A stretch of DNA of 64,000 bases from DATJFQ01 sp035492775 (GCA_035492775.1 DATJIW010000082.1:1-64000); one strand, 5' to 3'; positions 1 to 9,728 are shown, counted from the stretch's first letter. Program-made: numbers and translations. Notes: generated by a model from the letters alone, not told the origin.

Positions 1-953
1 GCCAGCATCTCCGCATCGCGCAGCGCGTCGGTGATGCCGTGCGCGGTGATCGGATCCTTGAAGTAACCCGCATCGCCCACGAGCGCCCAGCCTGGTCCCC
101 ACGCCGGCCGGACAAAGCCCGGGTGGCCTGCAAAACCGCGAAACGTATCGGTGGCTGCCCCGGCGATCTCGTCGGCGACGGCTGGCGCCACCTCTCGGAC
201 TATCGTCGTAAGACCCGCGGCCAAATCGGTTCGCAGCTCTCCCATGAACCGCTCTCGCGGTGCTGCCGCGAAGACCAGCGTTCTGTCGCTGTTCGTCGGG
301 ATGACCCCGACGCTCGCACCCGGCCGGTAATGCCACTGGTAACCCTCGAAGGCCCGACTCGGGACGAAGGTGTAGATGACACCGCTTTCGTGCCAGCCCA
401 TCCGGTAGGGTTTCGCGTCGACTCGGGCCGCGACTGTGGACTTCAATCCGTCCGCACCGATAACGATGGCGGAAGAGATCGATCGTTCGCGTCCGGCATT
501 CTCGACGATTGCTCCCGTCACGCGTCCCCCGGTGTCGCGCTCCAGATCCTTGAGGCGGACATGGTGGACCACATCGGCTCCCGCGATCCTCGCGGCGTCG
601 GCGAGCAACATATCCAGCAGCGTGCGGCGCGGCGCGTACAGCGCGTCCACGCCATCGCGAGGCTTGATCTCGATCGCGACAACATCCCCGCCGTAGTCGA
701 AGGTCGTCTTCCGGATCGGCGGCGTCCCGGCCGCAACGATCGCGTTGAGGAGTCCCCACCGCGAGAGCTGCAGGACACCCCCGCGCATCAGCGCGAGCGT
801 CGAGAGTGTATCGGCGCCCCGGCCGCTTCGATCGACGAGCAGCACCGACGCGCCGGCACGTGCGAGAAGCATGGCGGTGGCGGCACCGGCGCACCGCGCG
901 CCGACGACCACCGCGTCGTATGACGATCGGAGTCCCTCCAGCGGGCCGGTCAT
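1..953 (-). CDS. FAD-dependent monooxygenase-like protein (3' end outside window)
   Basis: Partial gene, C-terminus beyond the left edge. Reading leftward from the ATG at 953, the protein opens with a dinucleotide-binding strand and Gly-rich turn (VVVGARCAGAATAMLL, about residues 13-28), a form common in the FAD_binding_3 / geranylgeranyl-reductase-like monooxygenases. Near the left edge it has the second FAD motif (GDAGYFKDPITAHGITDALR), the GD plus downstream Pro that contacts the FAD ribose and pyrophosphate. The start is supported by GAGGAAG eight bases upstream. It follows another flavoprotein gene by 16 bp on the same strand, so the two are probably cotranscribed. The substrate cannot be told; a hydroxylase or a reductase of an isoprenoid or aromatic compound are the usual roles of the family. 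Confidence 0.85.
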   Translation of the reverse strand, partial: MTGPLEGLRSSYDAVVVGARCAGAATAMLLARAGASVLLVDRSGRGADTLSTLALMRGGVLQLSRWGLLNAIVAAGTPPIRKTTFDYGGDVVAIEIKPRDGVDALYAPRRTLLDMLLADAARIAGADVVHHVRLKDLERDTGGRVTGAIVENAGRERSISSAIVIGADGLKSTVAARVDAKPYRMGWHESGVIYTFVPSRAFEGYQWHYRPGASVGVIPTNSDRTLVFAAAPRERFMGELRTDLAAGLTTIVREVAPAVADEIAGAATDTFRGFAGHPGFVRPAWGPGWALVGDAGYFKDPITAHGITDALRDAEML

Positions 954-969
954 GATGGCTTCCTCGTTC

Positions 970-2220
970 TCATCCGGCCGCCAGCGCCTTGAAGGCGACG
1001 CGTTTGACGATGCGATCGGCCAGAAACGTCGCGTCGTCTCCGACGCCGTCGATGAATGCGGACTTTCGCCGCCGTTGAAAGTGCAGGCCGAGCACGTAAA
1101 GGCCGGCAACCGGCGTGATGCCGTACCGCTGACGGATCTCGCCCCGCTCGTCGAAGACCGCGATCTTCAGCCACGGGTAATGGCGTTTGAAGCCTGTCGC
1201 CCAGAGCACGGTCTCGATCTTTTCAGCACGCATATTGAGCATTCGATCCGTCACGTGGACCGCCGTCGGCCACGTCGGCTCGAAGTGTTCGGCCGGAGGC
1301 GTGCCAGGAGACGTCTTCTCGATGAAGGCATCGACCCTCAGCAGCAGTTCCGCCAGCTTCAGGTCCGATGCCGCCGTGGTCGCGATGAGATCGTCATCGA
1401 AAAACGCGCGCTCGTGCTCAGCGCCGGCGAGCCGTCCGAGGAGCCGGACACCGTTTTCCGCCAGCCGCCGGACGTGCAGCGCGTGCACGCTGGTGCGTCC
1501 GACGAGCTGCAGCGACGGCTGATTGCTCGAGATCCGCGGGTCGTAGACGTGATCGATGGTTTCATCGAACATGCCCATCGCATCGAGCCACCACAGGATG
1601 TCGCGTCCGCGATATCGGCGCGGCAGCCGCAGATGCCGCCCGACGGCGAGCGTGACCGGCCGTCCGGTCGCGCGGATCTCGTCCGCGAGTTGAATCCCCG
1701 TCGCCGACGCACCGACGACGAGAACGCCGCCAGGCGGCAGCTGGGCCGCGTTCCGGTAATGGGTCGGAACGACCTGGACGATCCGCGGCGATAGCCGCCT
1801 GGCCACCGGCGGAACGAACGGCACGTCGCTGTAGCCAGTGGCGATGACTACGTTGTCAGCCATCCACAGGCCGCGATCGGTCTCCACACGGAATCCCGGT
1901 CGTACCCGTTCCACCGACAGCACTGTCGTATTCGTTTCGATCGGCGCGTGAAACGATTCGGCGTACCGCTCGAAGAATCCGACGACCTCCGGCATCGACA
2001 TGTACCCGTCGGGATCGGTGCCGTCATAGCGAAACGCCGGCAGTCTGCTCTGCCAGTTCGGCGTCAGCAATCGAAGCGAGTCCCATCGTTCCGTTCGCCA
2101 TCGTTCTCCGATGCGGCCGCGTTCGATGACGACGTGATCGATCCCGCGATCGAGCAGAGAGCGGCTCATCGCGAGCCCCGCCTGGCCGCCGCCGATCACG
2201 ATCGTGTCAATCCTCCGCAC
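970..2220 (-). CDS. NAD(P)/FAD-dependent oxidoreductase, flavin-containing monooxygenase type
   Basis: A 416-residue single-component flavoprotein. The N-terminus carries the FAD Rossmann motif (VIGGGQAGLA, residues 8-17), residues near 166-182 carry the NADP Rossmann motif (VLVVGASATGIQLADEI), and between them lie a THYRN element resembling the FMO fingerprint and the ATGYSDVPFVP strand. This is the CzcO/FMO arrangement used for hydroxylation or Baeyer-Villiger reactions with NADPH and O2. The start is GTG with a very good ribosome site (AAAGGAGG about ten bases upstream). It is first in a two-gene unit with the partial monooxygenase downstream. The substrate is unknown. Its start is 88 bp from the stop of the OsmC-like gene on the same strand. 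Confidence 0.88.
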   Translation of the reverse strand: MRRIDTIVIGGGQAGLAMSRSLLDRGIDHVVIERGRIGERWRTERWDSLRLLTPNWQSRLPAFRYDGTDPDGYMSMPEVVGFFERYAESFHAPIETNTTVLSVERVRPGFRVETDRGLWMADNVVIATGYSDVPFVPPVARRLSPRIVQVVPTHYRNAAQLPPGGVLVVGASATGIQLADEIRATGRPVTLAVGRHLRLPRRYRGRDILWWLDAMGMFDETIDHVYDPRISSNQPSLQLVGRTSVHALHVRRLAENGVRLLGRLAGAEHERAFFDDDLIATTAASDLKLAELLLRVDAFIEKTSPGTPPAEHFEPTWPTAVHVTDRMLNMRAEKIETVLWATGFKRHYPWLKIAVFDERGEIRQRYGITPVAGLYVLGLHFQRRRKSAFIDGVGDDATFLADRIVKRVAFKALAAG

Positions 2221-2308
2221 GTGCTGCCTGCCTCCTTTCCGCGTTCCAATGCGAACGGGATGCTGTGAATCCGTGATCCTTCGATTTGCGCCGATCGTTC
2301 GGCTTCCA

Positions 2309-2905
2309 CTAGCTGCGCACGCAGTCGGCGGTGACGCTCACGCTGGTGCCGTTCGTCAGGACGTCGAATACCGCCGAACGCGCCTGCGCCTGTTCGACGA
2401 TCGCCCGCAGCTTCTCCGGAGATGCGTCGCCGCTCACGCGGAAATGCACGCGCATCCGCGAATAGCCGTTGCGCACGTCGTCAGCGAGTCCGAGAATGCC
2501 GCGAAGGTCGATGTCTCCTTCGATCCGCGACTCCACCTCCGTCAACTGGACGCCGCGCGCCGCCGCGATGTTTCCGATGCCTGACGTGATGCAGGCGGTC
2601 AGCGCGTGGAGCAGGAATTCGACCGGAGTGGGCGCGTTGTCATTACCGACCAGGACGGCCGGGTGGTCGGCATCGAACTCGATCGCACCAGTGTGGCGGT
2701 GCTCGCCGCCGGCGCCGGCAAACGTTTCGATCCGGGTGCGGCTGTGGGTGCCCTTCAACCAGCGGTTCGTGGCCCTGAACTGAAATGCCGCCAGTTCGGG
2801 CTGCGCCTTGACCGCGTTGAGCGTGGCGAAGAGCGTCGGCGTGTTCACTCCGTTGAGGGGTCCACGCTCGCGCGTACGGGGATCCGCGACTTCTACATTG
2901 GACAT
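2309..2905 (-). CDS. OsmC family protein
   Basis: A 198-residue cytosolic OsmC/Ohr-fold protein. The segment LLHALTACITSG carries the first conserved Cys of the family. The place of the second redox Cys (normally near the end in an RCPV-like motif) reads ARSAVFDV, so Ser/Ala replaces it. Known OsmC/Ohr enzymes reduce organic hydroperoxides with two Cys; with only one visible, thiol-peroxidase activity by the classical route is doubtful. I chose the ATG at 2905 over an upstream in-frame start at 2968 because AGAAGGAGA lies just before it and the shorter protein matches the family's start. It is divergent from the sigma factor gene, sharing a 190 bp intergenic region. Confidence 0.88.
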   Translation of the reverse strand: MSNVEVADPRTRERGPLNGVNTPTLFATLNAVKAQPELAAFQFRATNRWLKGTHSRTRIETFAGAGGEHRHTGAIEFDADHPAVLVGNDNAPTPVEFLLHALTACITSGIGNIAAARGVQLTEVESRIEGDIDLRGILGLADDVRNGYSRMRVHFRVSGDASPEKLRAIVEQAQARSAVFDVLTNGTSVSVTADCVRS

Positions 2906-3095
2906 GGCGTTTCTCCTTCTGTTCTGGATATCGAAAATGAAAGGACGAAACCGACACGGAACGTTCATCCGCGCGGTTTGTCCTCATTCGGGGACGGTTT
3001 CAGGCCAATGGCGGGGTGGCGTGTTTCGACGCCGATTTCCGATCTTTACAGTAGGCAGAGATCTCGCGCTTCGGGCGCAATATGTAAGGACCTTC

Positions 3096-3671
3096 ATGAC
3101 TGCAAGACCGACGGGCCGCCCGGCCGTCGACAACGCGAACGCGCTGTTCAACGAGCTGTATTCGGAGCTCCATCGACTGGCGCGGCGGGCGCTGCGCGGC
3201 CAGGGCGCGCATCCGAACCTCGGCGTCACGACACTGCTGCACGAGGCCTATCTGGCGATCTCCGGCCGCGAGGACGTGTCGTTCATCGATCGTCCGCGCT
3301 TCATGGGATATGCGGCGCGAGTGATGCGCGGGCTGATCATCGACGACGTGCGGAAGAACCGATCGCAGAAGCGCGGCGGTCCATTCGAGATCACCTCGCT
3401 CAGGACGTTTCATGCGGAGATGGTCACCGACCGGCGCATGCTCCTCCGCATCAACGATGCGCTCGACGAGCTGGCCGAGATCGAGCCGGAACTCGCGGAA
3501 GTCATCGAGCTGAAGTTCTTCTGCGGGCTGTCGTTCGCCGAGATCGCCGCGCTGCGCGGCGTGTCGGAGCGGACGATCCAGCGCCACTGGGAGAAGGGCC
3601 GGCTGTATCTGCACCAGGCGGTTGCCGAGGCAGGGACAGCCGGCGTGATCCGTCATGCCGCTCACCGCTGA
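3096..3671 (+). CDS. ECF-type RNA polymerase sigma factor (acidobacterial SigK-like)
   Basis: A 191-residue sigma-70 family protein with region 2 (LLHEAYLAI and FMGYAARVMRGLIIDDVRK) and region 4 (FFCGLSFAEIAALRGVSERT, a helix-turn-helix for the -35 element). It lacks sigma-1 and -3 domains, as ECF factors do. AAGGA sits seven bases before the chosen ATG; the open frame continues further upstream without support. The last 17 bp overlap the start of the Ser/Thr kinase gene, a pairing seen again and again in Acidobacteria, where the kinase is thought to control the sigma factor in place of a classical anti-sigma factor. That regulatory link is inference here. Confidence 0.93.
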   Translation: MTARPTGRPAVDNANALFNELYSELHRLARRALRGQGAHPNLGVTTLLHEAYLAISGREDVSFIDRPRFMGYAARVMRGLIIDDVRKNRSQKRGGPFEITSLRTFHAEMVTDRRMLLRINDALDELAEIEPELAEVIELKFFCGLSFAEIAALRGVSERTIQRHWEKGRLYLHQAVAEAGTAGVIRHAAHR

Positions 3672-6261
3672 TCGCTGGCGCACGCTCAGCCCGTATCTGG
3701 ATGAGGCGCTCGAGATTCCAACGCGGGATCGCGGCGCGTGGCTCGAATCCATCTTCGCGCGCGATCCGGCGATTGCACGCGATCTGCAAAAGCTGCTGGC
3801 CGAGCGCGACCTGCTGCACGAGTCGTCGTTCCTCGAAGGGGCCGCTCCTCTGTCGCCGGAGCTGTCGGCGCGATCGCTGGAAGGACAGACCGTCGGCGCG
3901 TACCGGCTCGTGTCGCAGATCGGGCAGGGCGGCATGGGCGGCGTCTGGCTGGCCGAGCGGTGCGACGGCCGGTTCGAAGGACGGGCGGCCGTCAAACTCC
4001 TGAACGTCGCGCTGATCGGCCGCGCGGGTGAGGAGCGGTTCCGGCGTGAGGGGACAATCCTCGCGCGGCTGGCCCACCCGAACATCGCCCGGCTGATCGA
4101 CGCGGGCATCACACACGACGCCCAGCCGTTTCTCATCCTCGAGTACGTCGACGGCACGCACATCGACCGCTACTGCGACGAGCACGCGCTGAGTGTCGAG
4201 GGCCGTCTCCGTCTCTTCCTCGACGTCCTCGACGCGATCGTCCACGCGCACGCGAACCTGATCGTCCATCGCGACATCAAGCCGCCCAACGTTCTCGTGG
4301 CGCGCGACGGCACGATCAAGCTGCTGGACTTCGGCATTGCCAAGCTGCTCCACGACGAACGCGGCTGGGATCCGGCCGGCAATGCGGGCGGACTGACTCA
4401 CGAGGCCGGCACCGCATTGACGCCGCAGTATGCCGCACCGGAGCAGGTTTCCGGCGGATCGATCACCACCGCGACGGACGTGTACGCGCTGGGGGTCCTG
4501 CTGTACCTGCTGCTGACGGGACAGCATCCCGCAGGCGCTGCGCTCCAGTCTCCGGCCACGCTGATGCACGCGATCGTCGAGACCGAGCCCCGCCGCGTCT
4601 CCGACACCGTCGTCGGACCGGGCTCGTCCCGCGACGAGGTCCTGCAGCACGCATCGCGGTGCGGTACGACGCCGGCGAAACTCCGCCGCGTCCTTCGCGG
4701 CGATCTCGACACGATTGTCGCAAAGGCGCTGAAGAAGAATCCTGCGGAGCGCTACGTTTCGGCGACGGCTTTTGCCGACGATCTGCGGCGATATTTCCGG
4801 CAGGAGCCGATTGCCGCGCGGCCTGAGACAGTCCGTTATCGCGCGACGAAGTTCATCCGGCGCCACGCGCAGGGTGTGGCAGCCGCCGCGGTGGTCGCGG
4901 TACTGCTTGGCGGATCGACGGCGTTCTATACGACCCGCCTTGCGCAGGAGCGCGACCGCGCCCAGCGCGAGGCAGCGAAAGCCACGCGCGTGAGCGAGCT
5001 GATGGTCGGTCTCCTGAGCGGAGCCGATCCGATGACGAACCGTGCGACGCCGGACGGGCCGACCGTGCGCGCGTTGCTCGATTCAGGGGCGGATCAGGCG
5101 CGCCGTGAACTCGTCGATCAGCCCGAGGTGCAGGCTGACATCCTGACCGTCCTCGGCCGGACCTACCGGCGCCTCGGCGTATTCGATCGGGCGGAGGTGC
5201 TCCTCGAACAGGCGCTCGTCGCCGCGCAGAAGGCCTACGGCCCAGAGGATGTTCATGTGGCGCAGACGCTCAATGATCTCGGCGTCCTGCTGACCGACAG
5301 GGGAGACTATGAGGGAGCGGCGCGGCATCTCGAGCAGTCGCTCACGATTCGCCGCAAGCTGCTGGGTGAAGCGCACCCCGACGTCGCCGTCACGCTCGTC
5401 GAGCTGGGACGTGTCTATCAGGACCTCGGATTCAACCAGAGCGCCGACCCACTCCTTCGCGAGTCGCTCGACATCCGCCGCAGGGTCCTCGGCGACGACG
5501 ATCGCGAAACCGCCGTCAGCCTCAATGGTGTTGCGTCGGTGCTCCGCCTGAACGGCGATTTGGCCGGCGCCGAGACCATGCTGCGCCAGTCGCTGGAACT
5601 CAACCGCAAGACGCGCGGTGAGTACCACCCCAACACGGGCACGAGCCTGCACGACCTCGGCCTCGTCACGGCCTCGCGCGGCGACTATCGAGCTGCGGAG
5701 GCCCTCTTCAGGGAAGCGCTCACCATCCATCGACGCGCGCTCGGCGAAAGCCACCCGATCGTGGCGATGACGCTCAACAGCCTGTCTCGCGTCCTGGTGG
5801 AACAGGGCCGGTATACCGAAGCGGTGGACGCGCTGGAGCACGCGCTCGCGATCGCGCGCCCGGCGCTCGGGCCCGACCATCAGCTGGTGGGGATCTACAC
5901 GCTCAATCTCGCATCGGTGCAGTTGACGCGGAAGAACCCCGCCGCTGCCGAATCGCTGGCGCGGGAGGGGCTGCGGATTCGATCGCTCGCCCCTGGTCTC
6001 GTGCCGAACCGCCGCCGCACGTTCGTCGAGGACGACTGGACCGTCGGCGGTGCGAGGAGCATGGTCGGCGCGTCATTGCTCGCGCTCGGGAGACTTCCGG
6101 AAGCGGAGGCGGCGCTGCTCGACGCGATGCGCGACCTGAAGGCGATGCCCGCACCGCCGCGCCGCGACGTCACCGACACCGTCGCGCGGCTCATTCAGCT
6201 GTACGACGCGTGGGGCCTGCCCGCGCGCGCCGCTACGTACCGCGCGGCGCTGATGCGGTAA
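3655..6261 (+). CDS. PknB-type Ser/Thr protein kinase with TPR domain
   Basis: An 868-residue membrane kinase. A short N-terminal helical region precedes a complete Hanks kinase domain: Gly-rich loop IGQGGMGGVW near residue 90, AVKLL lysine, catalytic HRDIKPPN at 205-212, DFG at 225-227, and an APEQVSGG activation segment. One transmembrane helix (about 403-425) is followed by roughly 450 residues of tetratricopeptide repeats with recurrent A-A and G-Y pairs of the kinesin-light-chain kind. The kinase domain should be cytosolic and the TPR part on the other side of the membrane. Translation is coupled to the sigma factor gene by a 17 bp overlap. All catalytic residues look intact. Confidence 0.94.
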   Translation: MPLTADRWRTLSPYLDEALEIPTRDRGAWLESIFARDPAIARDLQKLLAERDLLHESSFLEGAAPLSPELSARSLEGQTVGAYRLVSQIGQGGMGGVWLAERCDGRFEGRAAVKLLNVALIGRAGEERFRREGTILARLAHPNIARLIDAGITHDAQPFLILEYVDGTHIDRYCDEHALSVEGRLRLFLDVLDAIVHAHANLIVHRDIKPPNVLVARDGTIKLLDFGIAKLLHDERGWDPAGNAGGLTHEAGTALTPQYAAPEQVSGGSITTATDVYALGVLLYLLLTGQHPAGAALQSPATLMHAIVETEPRRVSDTVVGPGSSRDEVLQHASRCGTTPAKLRRVLRGDLDTIVAKALKKNPAERYVSATAFADDLRRYFRQEPIAARPETVRYRATKFIRRHAQGVAAAAVVAVLLGGSTAFYTTRLAQERDRAQREAAKATRVSELMVGLLSGADPMTNRATPDGPTVRALLDSGADQARRELVDQPEVQADILTVLGRTYRRLGVFDRAEVLLEQALVAAQKAYGPEDVHVAQTLNDLGVLLTDRGDYEGAARHLEQSLTIRRKLLGEAHPDVAVTLVELGRVYQDLGFNQSADPLLRESLDIRRRVLGDDDRETAVSLNGVASVLRLNGDLAGAETMLRQSLELNRKTRGEYHPNTGTSLHDLGLVTASRGDYRAAEALFREALTIHRRALGESHPIVAMTLNSLSRVLVEQGRYTEAVDALEHALAIARPALGPDHQLVGIYTLNLASVQLTRKNPAAAESLAREGLRIRSLAPGLVPNRRRTFVEDDWTVGGARSMVGASLLALGRLPEAEAALLDAMRDLKAMPAPPRRDVTDTVARLIQLYDAWGLPARAATYRAALMR

Positions 6262-6308
6262 AAGGCGCCGATGTCCGAACGACGGGATCCCGCGCGTAAG
6301 GTACGACG

Positions 6309-7187
6309 TTAGTTCTTCGATTGGCCGGCGGCCGGCAGCTGCGACGGATCGATGCCGAGGAACGGTGCGATTTCGCGCAGCTTGTCCTGGATGATGCGTT
6401 CGTTCCGCGGTCCCATGCGGATCAATTGACGTTCGGCCGGCGTCAGCGCCTCGATCTCCGGATCGGCATACTTCCAGTTCACGGACACTCGAACGACGGG
6501 CACGTCGCCTTCGAGCCGAGGGGCGCGCAGCAACACGATCATCGCTCGCGTGAACGCACCGTCTATGTCGGCGTCGGGATAGCCGAGATCACGGTATGCC
6601 TCTGCAATCCGCGGCTTCAGCGTCTCGTAAAGCTTTGCGGTGTTCCGCGCGTCAAGGCTGGCGACGGCGTCGGCGTACGCGTCGTAGCGGTGATAGCTCG
6701 CCTGGTCGATGACGGGCCCCTTCGGTGTGTCCCGCGTTTCGAAAGGCGCGCTCGGCCGCTGCGATTGAAGCGCCTTGATGGGGGTCGCGCCACCCGAGAC
6801 ACTCACGACGACCAGGGCAAAGTTGCGCAACAGTCCATCGGTCGCGAGCCACGCCGCGACGCGAGGATGTGAGGAGAGCTGCGACACGAGCTGCCGCACC
6901 AGTGGATCTGTCTCGTCGAGCGGAGGCAATGCGATGTGGTCACCCTCGACCGCCTGGGGTCGCGTCCGCTGCGGAGTGACCGGCTCGGTCGTCTTGAGCA
7001 CTTGAACGCCGGGCGCCTGCTGCACCGGCGTTGCGCGACGCGTCCAGAAAAATGCCCCGAGACCGATAATCGCGATGACCGCGATCACCACCGCCGGCAC
7101 CAGCAGGGATGGTGATGGCGTCGGTGGTTGTGCCAGCGGACCAGACCGGCTGGGCTCGTTGAGGCGCAGGTCGTCGAATTCCGCCAT
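6309..7187 (-). CDS. DUF3014-like membrane-anchored protein
   Basis: A 292-residue protein with a short cytosolic N-terminus, one transmembrane helix (about residues 27-49, LLVPAVVIAVIAIIGLGAFF) and a globular periplasmic domain. The segment LPPLDETDPLVRQLVSQLS and the following text look like the DUF3014 family, whose function is unknown. It converges on the kinase gene (47 bp between stops) and is downstream of the winged-helix/propeller gene on the same strand. A heptamer repeat lies in its 5' region. No enzyme motif is visible. Confidence 0.75.
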   Translation of the reverse strand: MAEFDDLRLNEPSRSGPLAQPPTPSPSLLVPAVVIAVIAIIGLGAFFWTRRATPVQQAPGVQVLKTTEPVTPQRTRPQAVEGDHIALPPLDETDPLVRQLVSQLSSHPRVAAWLATDGLLRNFALVVVSVSGGATPIKALQSQRPSAPFETRDTPKGPVIDQASYHRYDAYADAVASLDARNTAKLYETLKPRIAEAYRDLGYPDADIDGAFTRAMIVLLRAPRLEGDVPVVRVSVNWKYADPEIEALTPAERQLIRMGPRNERIIQDKLREIAPFLGIDPSQLPAAGQSKN

Positions 7188-7219
7188 GCGAGGACCTCAG
7201 GGGGACATTGTACTGGGTC

Positions 7220-7275
7220 TGTGCTCGGTGCTCGGTGCTCGGTGCTTGGTGCTCGGTGCCCGGTGCTTGGTGCTC
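7220..7275. repeat. Tandem heptamer repeat (GGTGCTC unit)
   Basis: Eight consecutive 7-base units, mostly GGTGCTC with variants GGTGCTT, GGTGCCC and TGTGCTC. It lies in the 163 bp gap between the start of the DUF3014-like gene (7187) and the stop of the next upstream gene (7351), so it would be in the leader of the DUF3014-like transcript if that gene is read through or has its own promoter. Such simple repeats change length by slippage. Confidence 0.9.
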
Positions 7276-7350
7276 GGAGGGCTTCGAGAGCTCTGCTATA
7301 CGTGTGTCGGGCAAACGGCAGACGAGTACGACCGGACGAGTCGTTGACGA

Positions 7351-9555
7351 TCAGCGATCAGCCTGGCTCGGCCAACCAGTCATCATCACGATCGACGGCC
7401 GGCGTGCGGGCACCTTGACGAGAAACCGTTGACCGTCCGGCGACACATCGTAGGTATTGCCCACGAGACCAGTCTCCGCCATCGCGTTCGTGGAACATAG
7501 TGTTTCCGGTGAACCGATCGCCAGTCCGTCCTGCACCGCGACTGCCATCAGGCGGCCGTCCGGCGCCATGTAGAACAGCTCATGGCCATCAGCCCTCCAA
7601 CGAGGAGCGGAGCCATCCGCAGTGATTTGAGACTGCCCCTGCCCGCCAGGCCAGGGCCGCACGAAAAGCGTGCTGTGCGGAACTCGGGAATCACTGACGT
7701 TGAGCGTGTAAGCTACGGACGTACCATTCGGCGAAATGCGCCCCGATAGTTCGCCATAGCTCGAATCAGCTGCGATTGTCGGCGGCGTACGGCTGTCTTC
7801 GGCAGTGCGGACCATCCAAACGGCTCCGCCGTGACCAGATTGGGAGGTGCTGTAGTACAGCACCTCCTTCATCCAGGCGATCGGTGTGAGCTCGTGTAGT
7901 GAGGCATGCTCCAGAAGCGGCCGCTCCACGCCAAGGTTTGCAACGTTGATCTCATACAGTTGCCAGCCGTTGGCTCCGCTGTCGCGCGCGAACACGGCGC
8001 GCGTGCCGTCCTCTGACCAAAGAGGTGTCAAGTCGGATCCCGGATCGAACGTGACGCGCGTCGCCGATTTCCAATCCGGGTCATGGAGCCACAGATCGTA
8101 CGTGCCGCGCAGGGGATCGAGTTGCGATACGAGCACGCGGCCATCGAGAGAAACCGCGAACGCGTGGAACAGGCCTTCCGGCCCGGTCGAGATCGCGTTT
8201 CCTGAACGCGAGATCCACTGAAGCCGGGTGACGACGGGTTCGCGGTATGCGAGGACGCCGGCATTCGACGCGGAGAATGCCGCGCGGGTTGTCACCGGGT
8301 TGAACCACACGCGATCCGCAACCGGCGTGATGTCCGCGCCAACCTCGCCGCGCTCCGGATCGAATCGTCTCGCGACGAGAGCACCGCCGGATGCGTACAC
8401 CAGATAGCCGTCGCTGTACACAGCCGACGACGCGCTGTCCAGCAGACGACGCGGAGCGGTGCCGTCGAGCGTCCCCACGTAGATGCCGCGATTGGCGCGC
8501 ATGAGGACCGTGAAGAGGAAGTGTTGCCCGTCGGGAAGGAAGAATGGCCACAGACACTCTTCACATTCGCCAAGGCCCGGTGGGCGCACGCGGCTCGCAT
8601 CGCCGCCGGAGGCGCGCACCTGGTACAGTCCACCGCCAATCAGCGTGAACAGGATGACGTTGCGGGAGCTCCAGCTGCCGGCCAGGGCGTTCGCATTGGA
8701 GGGTAGTTGAGAGATCGTGCGCACCTCTCCATCTGAAACATCAATCCTGCGCAAGGCCCCGCGCGAAAAAAACGCGATCGAACGGCTGTCGAACGACCAG
8801 AACGGCTGTGAGGCATCCTCGGTTCCTGGCAGCGGCCGGCTCACGCGCGAATCCGATGAACGGAGGTAGAGGCGATCCTGTCGATTCGCGTCCTCGGCCA
8901 GGAACGCGAGCTGCCGTCCGTCCGGAGAAAGCGCGATTGCCCCTCCCGAACTGCTGAACCGGGCGCCCTCCGGCTCGAACACCTCGAACGTCGTCGCAGG
9001 CCGCGACCGGTTCGGCTCCGGCCTGCGCACCCATGACGCCACAAGCGCGGCGAGCACGATCCCGGATCCAACGCCGATGGTGAATGAAAGAAGCCGTGGG
9101 CGGATGGCCCACGCGTGACGACTTTGCGGCCGGGGCTGCGACACGGTCTCGCCTGCAACGAGATCGGGTACGACGTGATTTCCGTTCACCACCTCAACGG
9201 GAGCCACGAACCGGTAGCCCTCTCGGGGCACCGTCACCACGTAATGCGGTGAATCTGCCGTCTCGCCGAGCGCTCTCCGGATCGTCGAGATGTTCTGCGC
9301 GAGCGTGTCCTCCTGAACGAATGTGCCGGGCCAGACCTGTTTGAGCAGGTCCTCCTTCGACACGGTCTGACCGGCCGCTCGGATCAGGACTTCGAGGGTC
9401 TCGAATGCCTTGGTGGTGAGAGGGACCGGCGTCCCCCCGCTGAGCAGACGCTTCGCCCGCGTGTCGAGGGCATAGGGCCCGAAGACGAGCGTGAGTCCCT
9501 CGCCCGCCGCGCGATCGGACGGCCTATCGCCGGGAGACCCATTCGAAAGAGTCAC
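7351..9555 (-). CDS. Winged-helix regulator fused to a TolB-type beta-propeller
   Basis: A 734-residue protein. Residues about 24-115 form an OmpR/CadC-type winged helix (VFGPYALDTRAKRLLSGG, then QNISTIRRALGE and PREGYRFVAP). A single transmembrane helix follows (about 165-190), then a periplasmic part with repeated PD40/WD40-like strands (ALSPDGRQLAF, PFWSFDSRSIAFFS, WRADGHELFYMAPDGRLMA). This one-component layout, DNA binding inside and a propeller sensor outside, is expanded in Acidobacteria. What the propeller senses is unknown. It is divergent from the tannase-like esterase gene (173 bp apart), a natural candidate target, though nothing proves it. Confidence 0.9.
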   Translation of the reverse strand: MTLSNGSPGDRPSDRAAGEGLTLVFGPYALDTRAKRLLSGGTPVPLTTKAFETLEVLIRAAGQTVSKEDLLKQVWPGTFVQEDTLAQNISTIRRALGETADSPHYVVTVPREGYRFVAPVEVVNGNHVVPDLVAGETVSQPRPQSRHAWAIRPRLLSFTIGVGSGIVLAALVASWVRRPEPNRSRPATTFEVFEPEGARFSSSGGAIALSPDGRQLAFLAEDANRQDRLYLRSSDSRVSRPLPGTEDASQPFWSFDSRSIAFFSRGALRRIDVSDGEVRTISQLPSNANALAGSWSSRNVILFTLIGGGLYQVRASGGDASRVRPPGLGECEECLWPFFLPDGQHFLFTVLMRANRGIYVGTLDGTAPRRLLDSASSAVYSDGYLVYASGGALVARRFDPERGEVGADITPVADRVWFNPVTTRAAFSASNAGVLAYREPVVTRLQWISRSGNAISTGPEGLFHAFAVSLDGRVLVSQLDPLRGTYDLWLHDPDWKSATRVTFDPGSDLTPLWSEDGTRAVFARDSGANGWQLYEINVANLGVERPLLEHASLHELTPIAWMKEVLYYSTSQSGHGGAVWMVRTAEDSRTPPTIAADSSYGELSGRISPNGTSVAYTLNVSDSRVPHSTLFVRPWPGGQGQSQITADGSAPRWRADGHELFYMAPDGRLMAVAVQDGLAIGSPETLCSTNAMAETGLVGNTYDVSPDGQRFLVKVPARRPSIVMMTGWPSQADR

Positions 9556-9728
9556 CAGGAACCCCCAGGACGAGTGTACGCGGGTGTCGTTCCTCTGATC
9601 AGGGGATTTCAGCCTTTTTCAGCGGGTCTTTCAAGACTTTTCGCGCTCTCGTGCGGCATCTTCCCGGCGACTCCGATCGGGGAAGGCTGACCGCCTGTCG
9701 GCACCCGGATCGACACCGAGGAGACATC

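Noticed and set aside
9599..9728. Promoter hexamers for the esterase gene
   Set aside because: No pair with acceptable spacing and match could be picked with confidence in this GC-rich gap.
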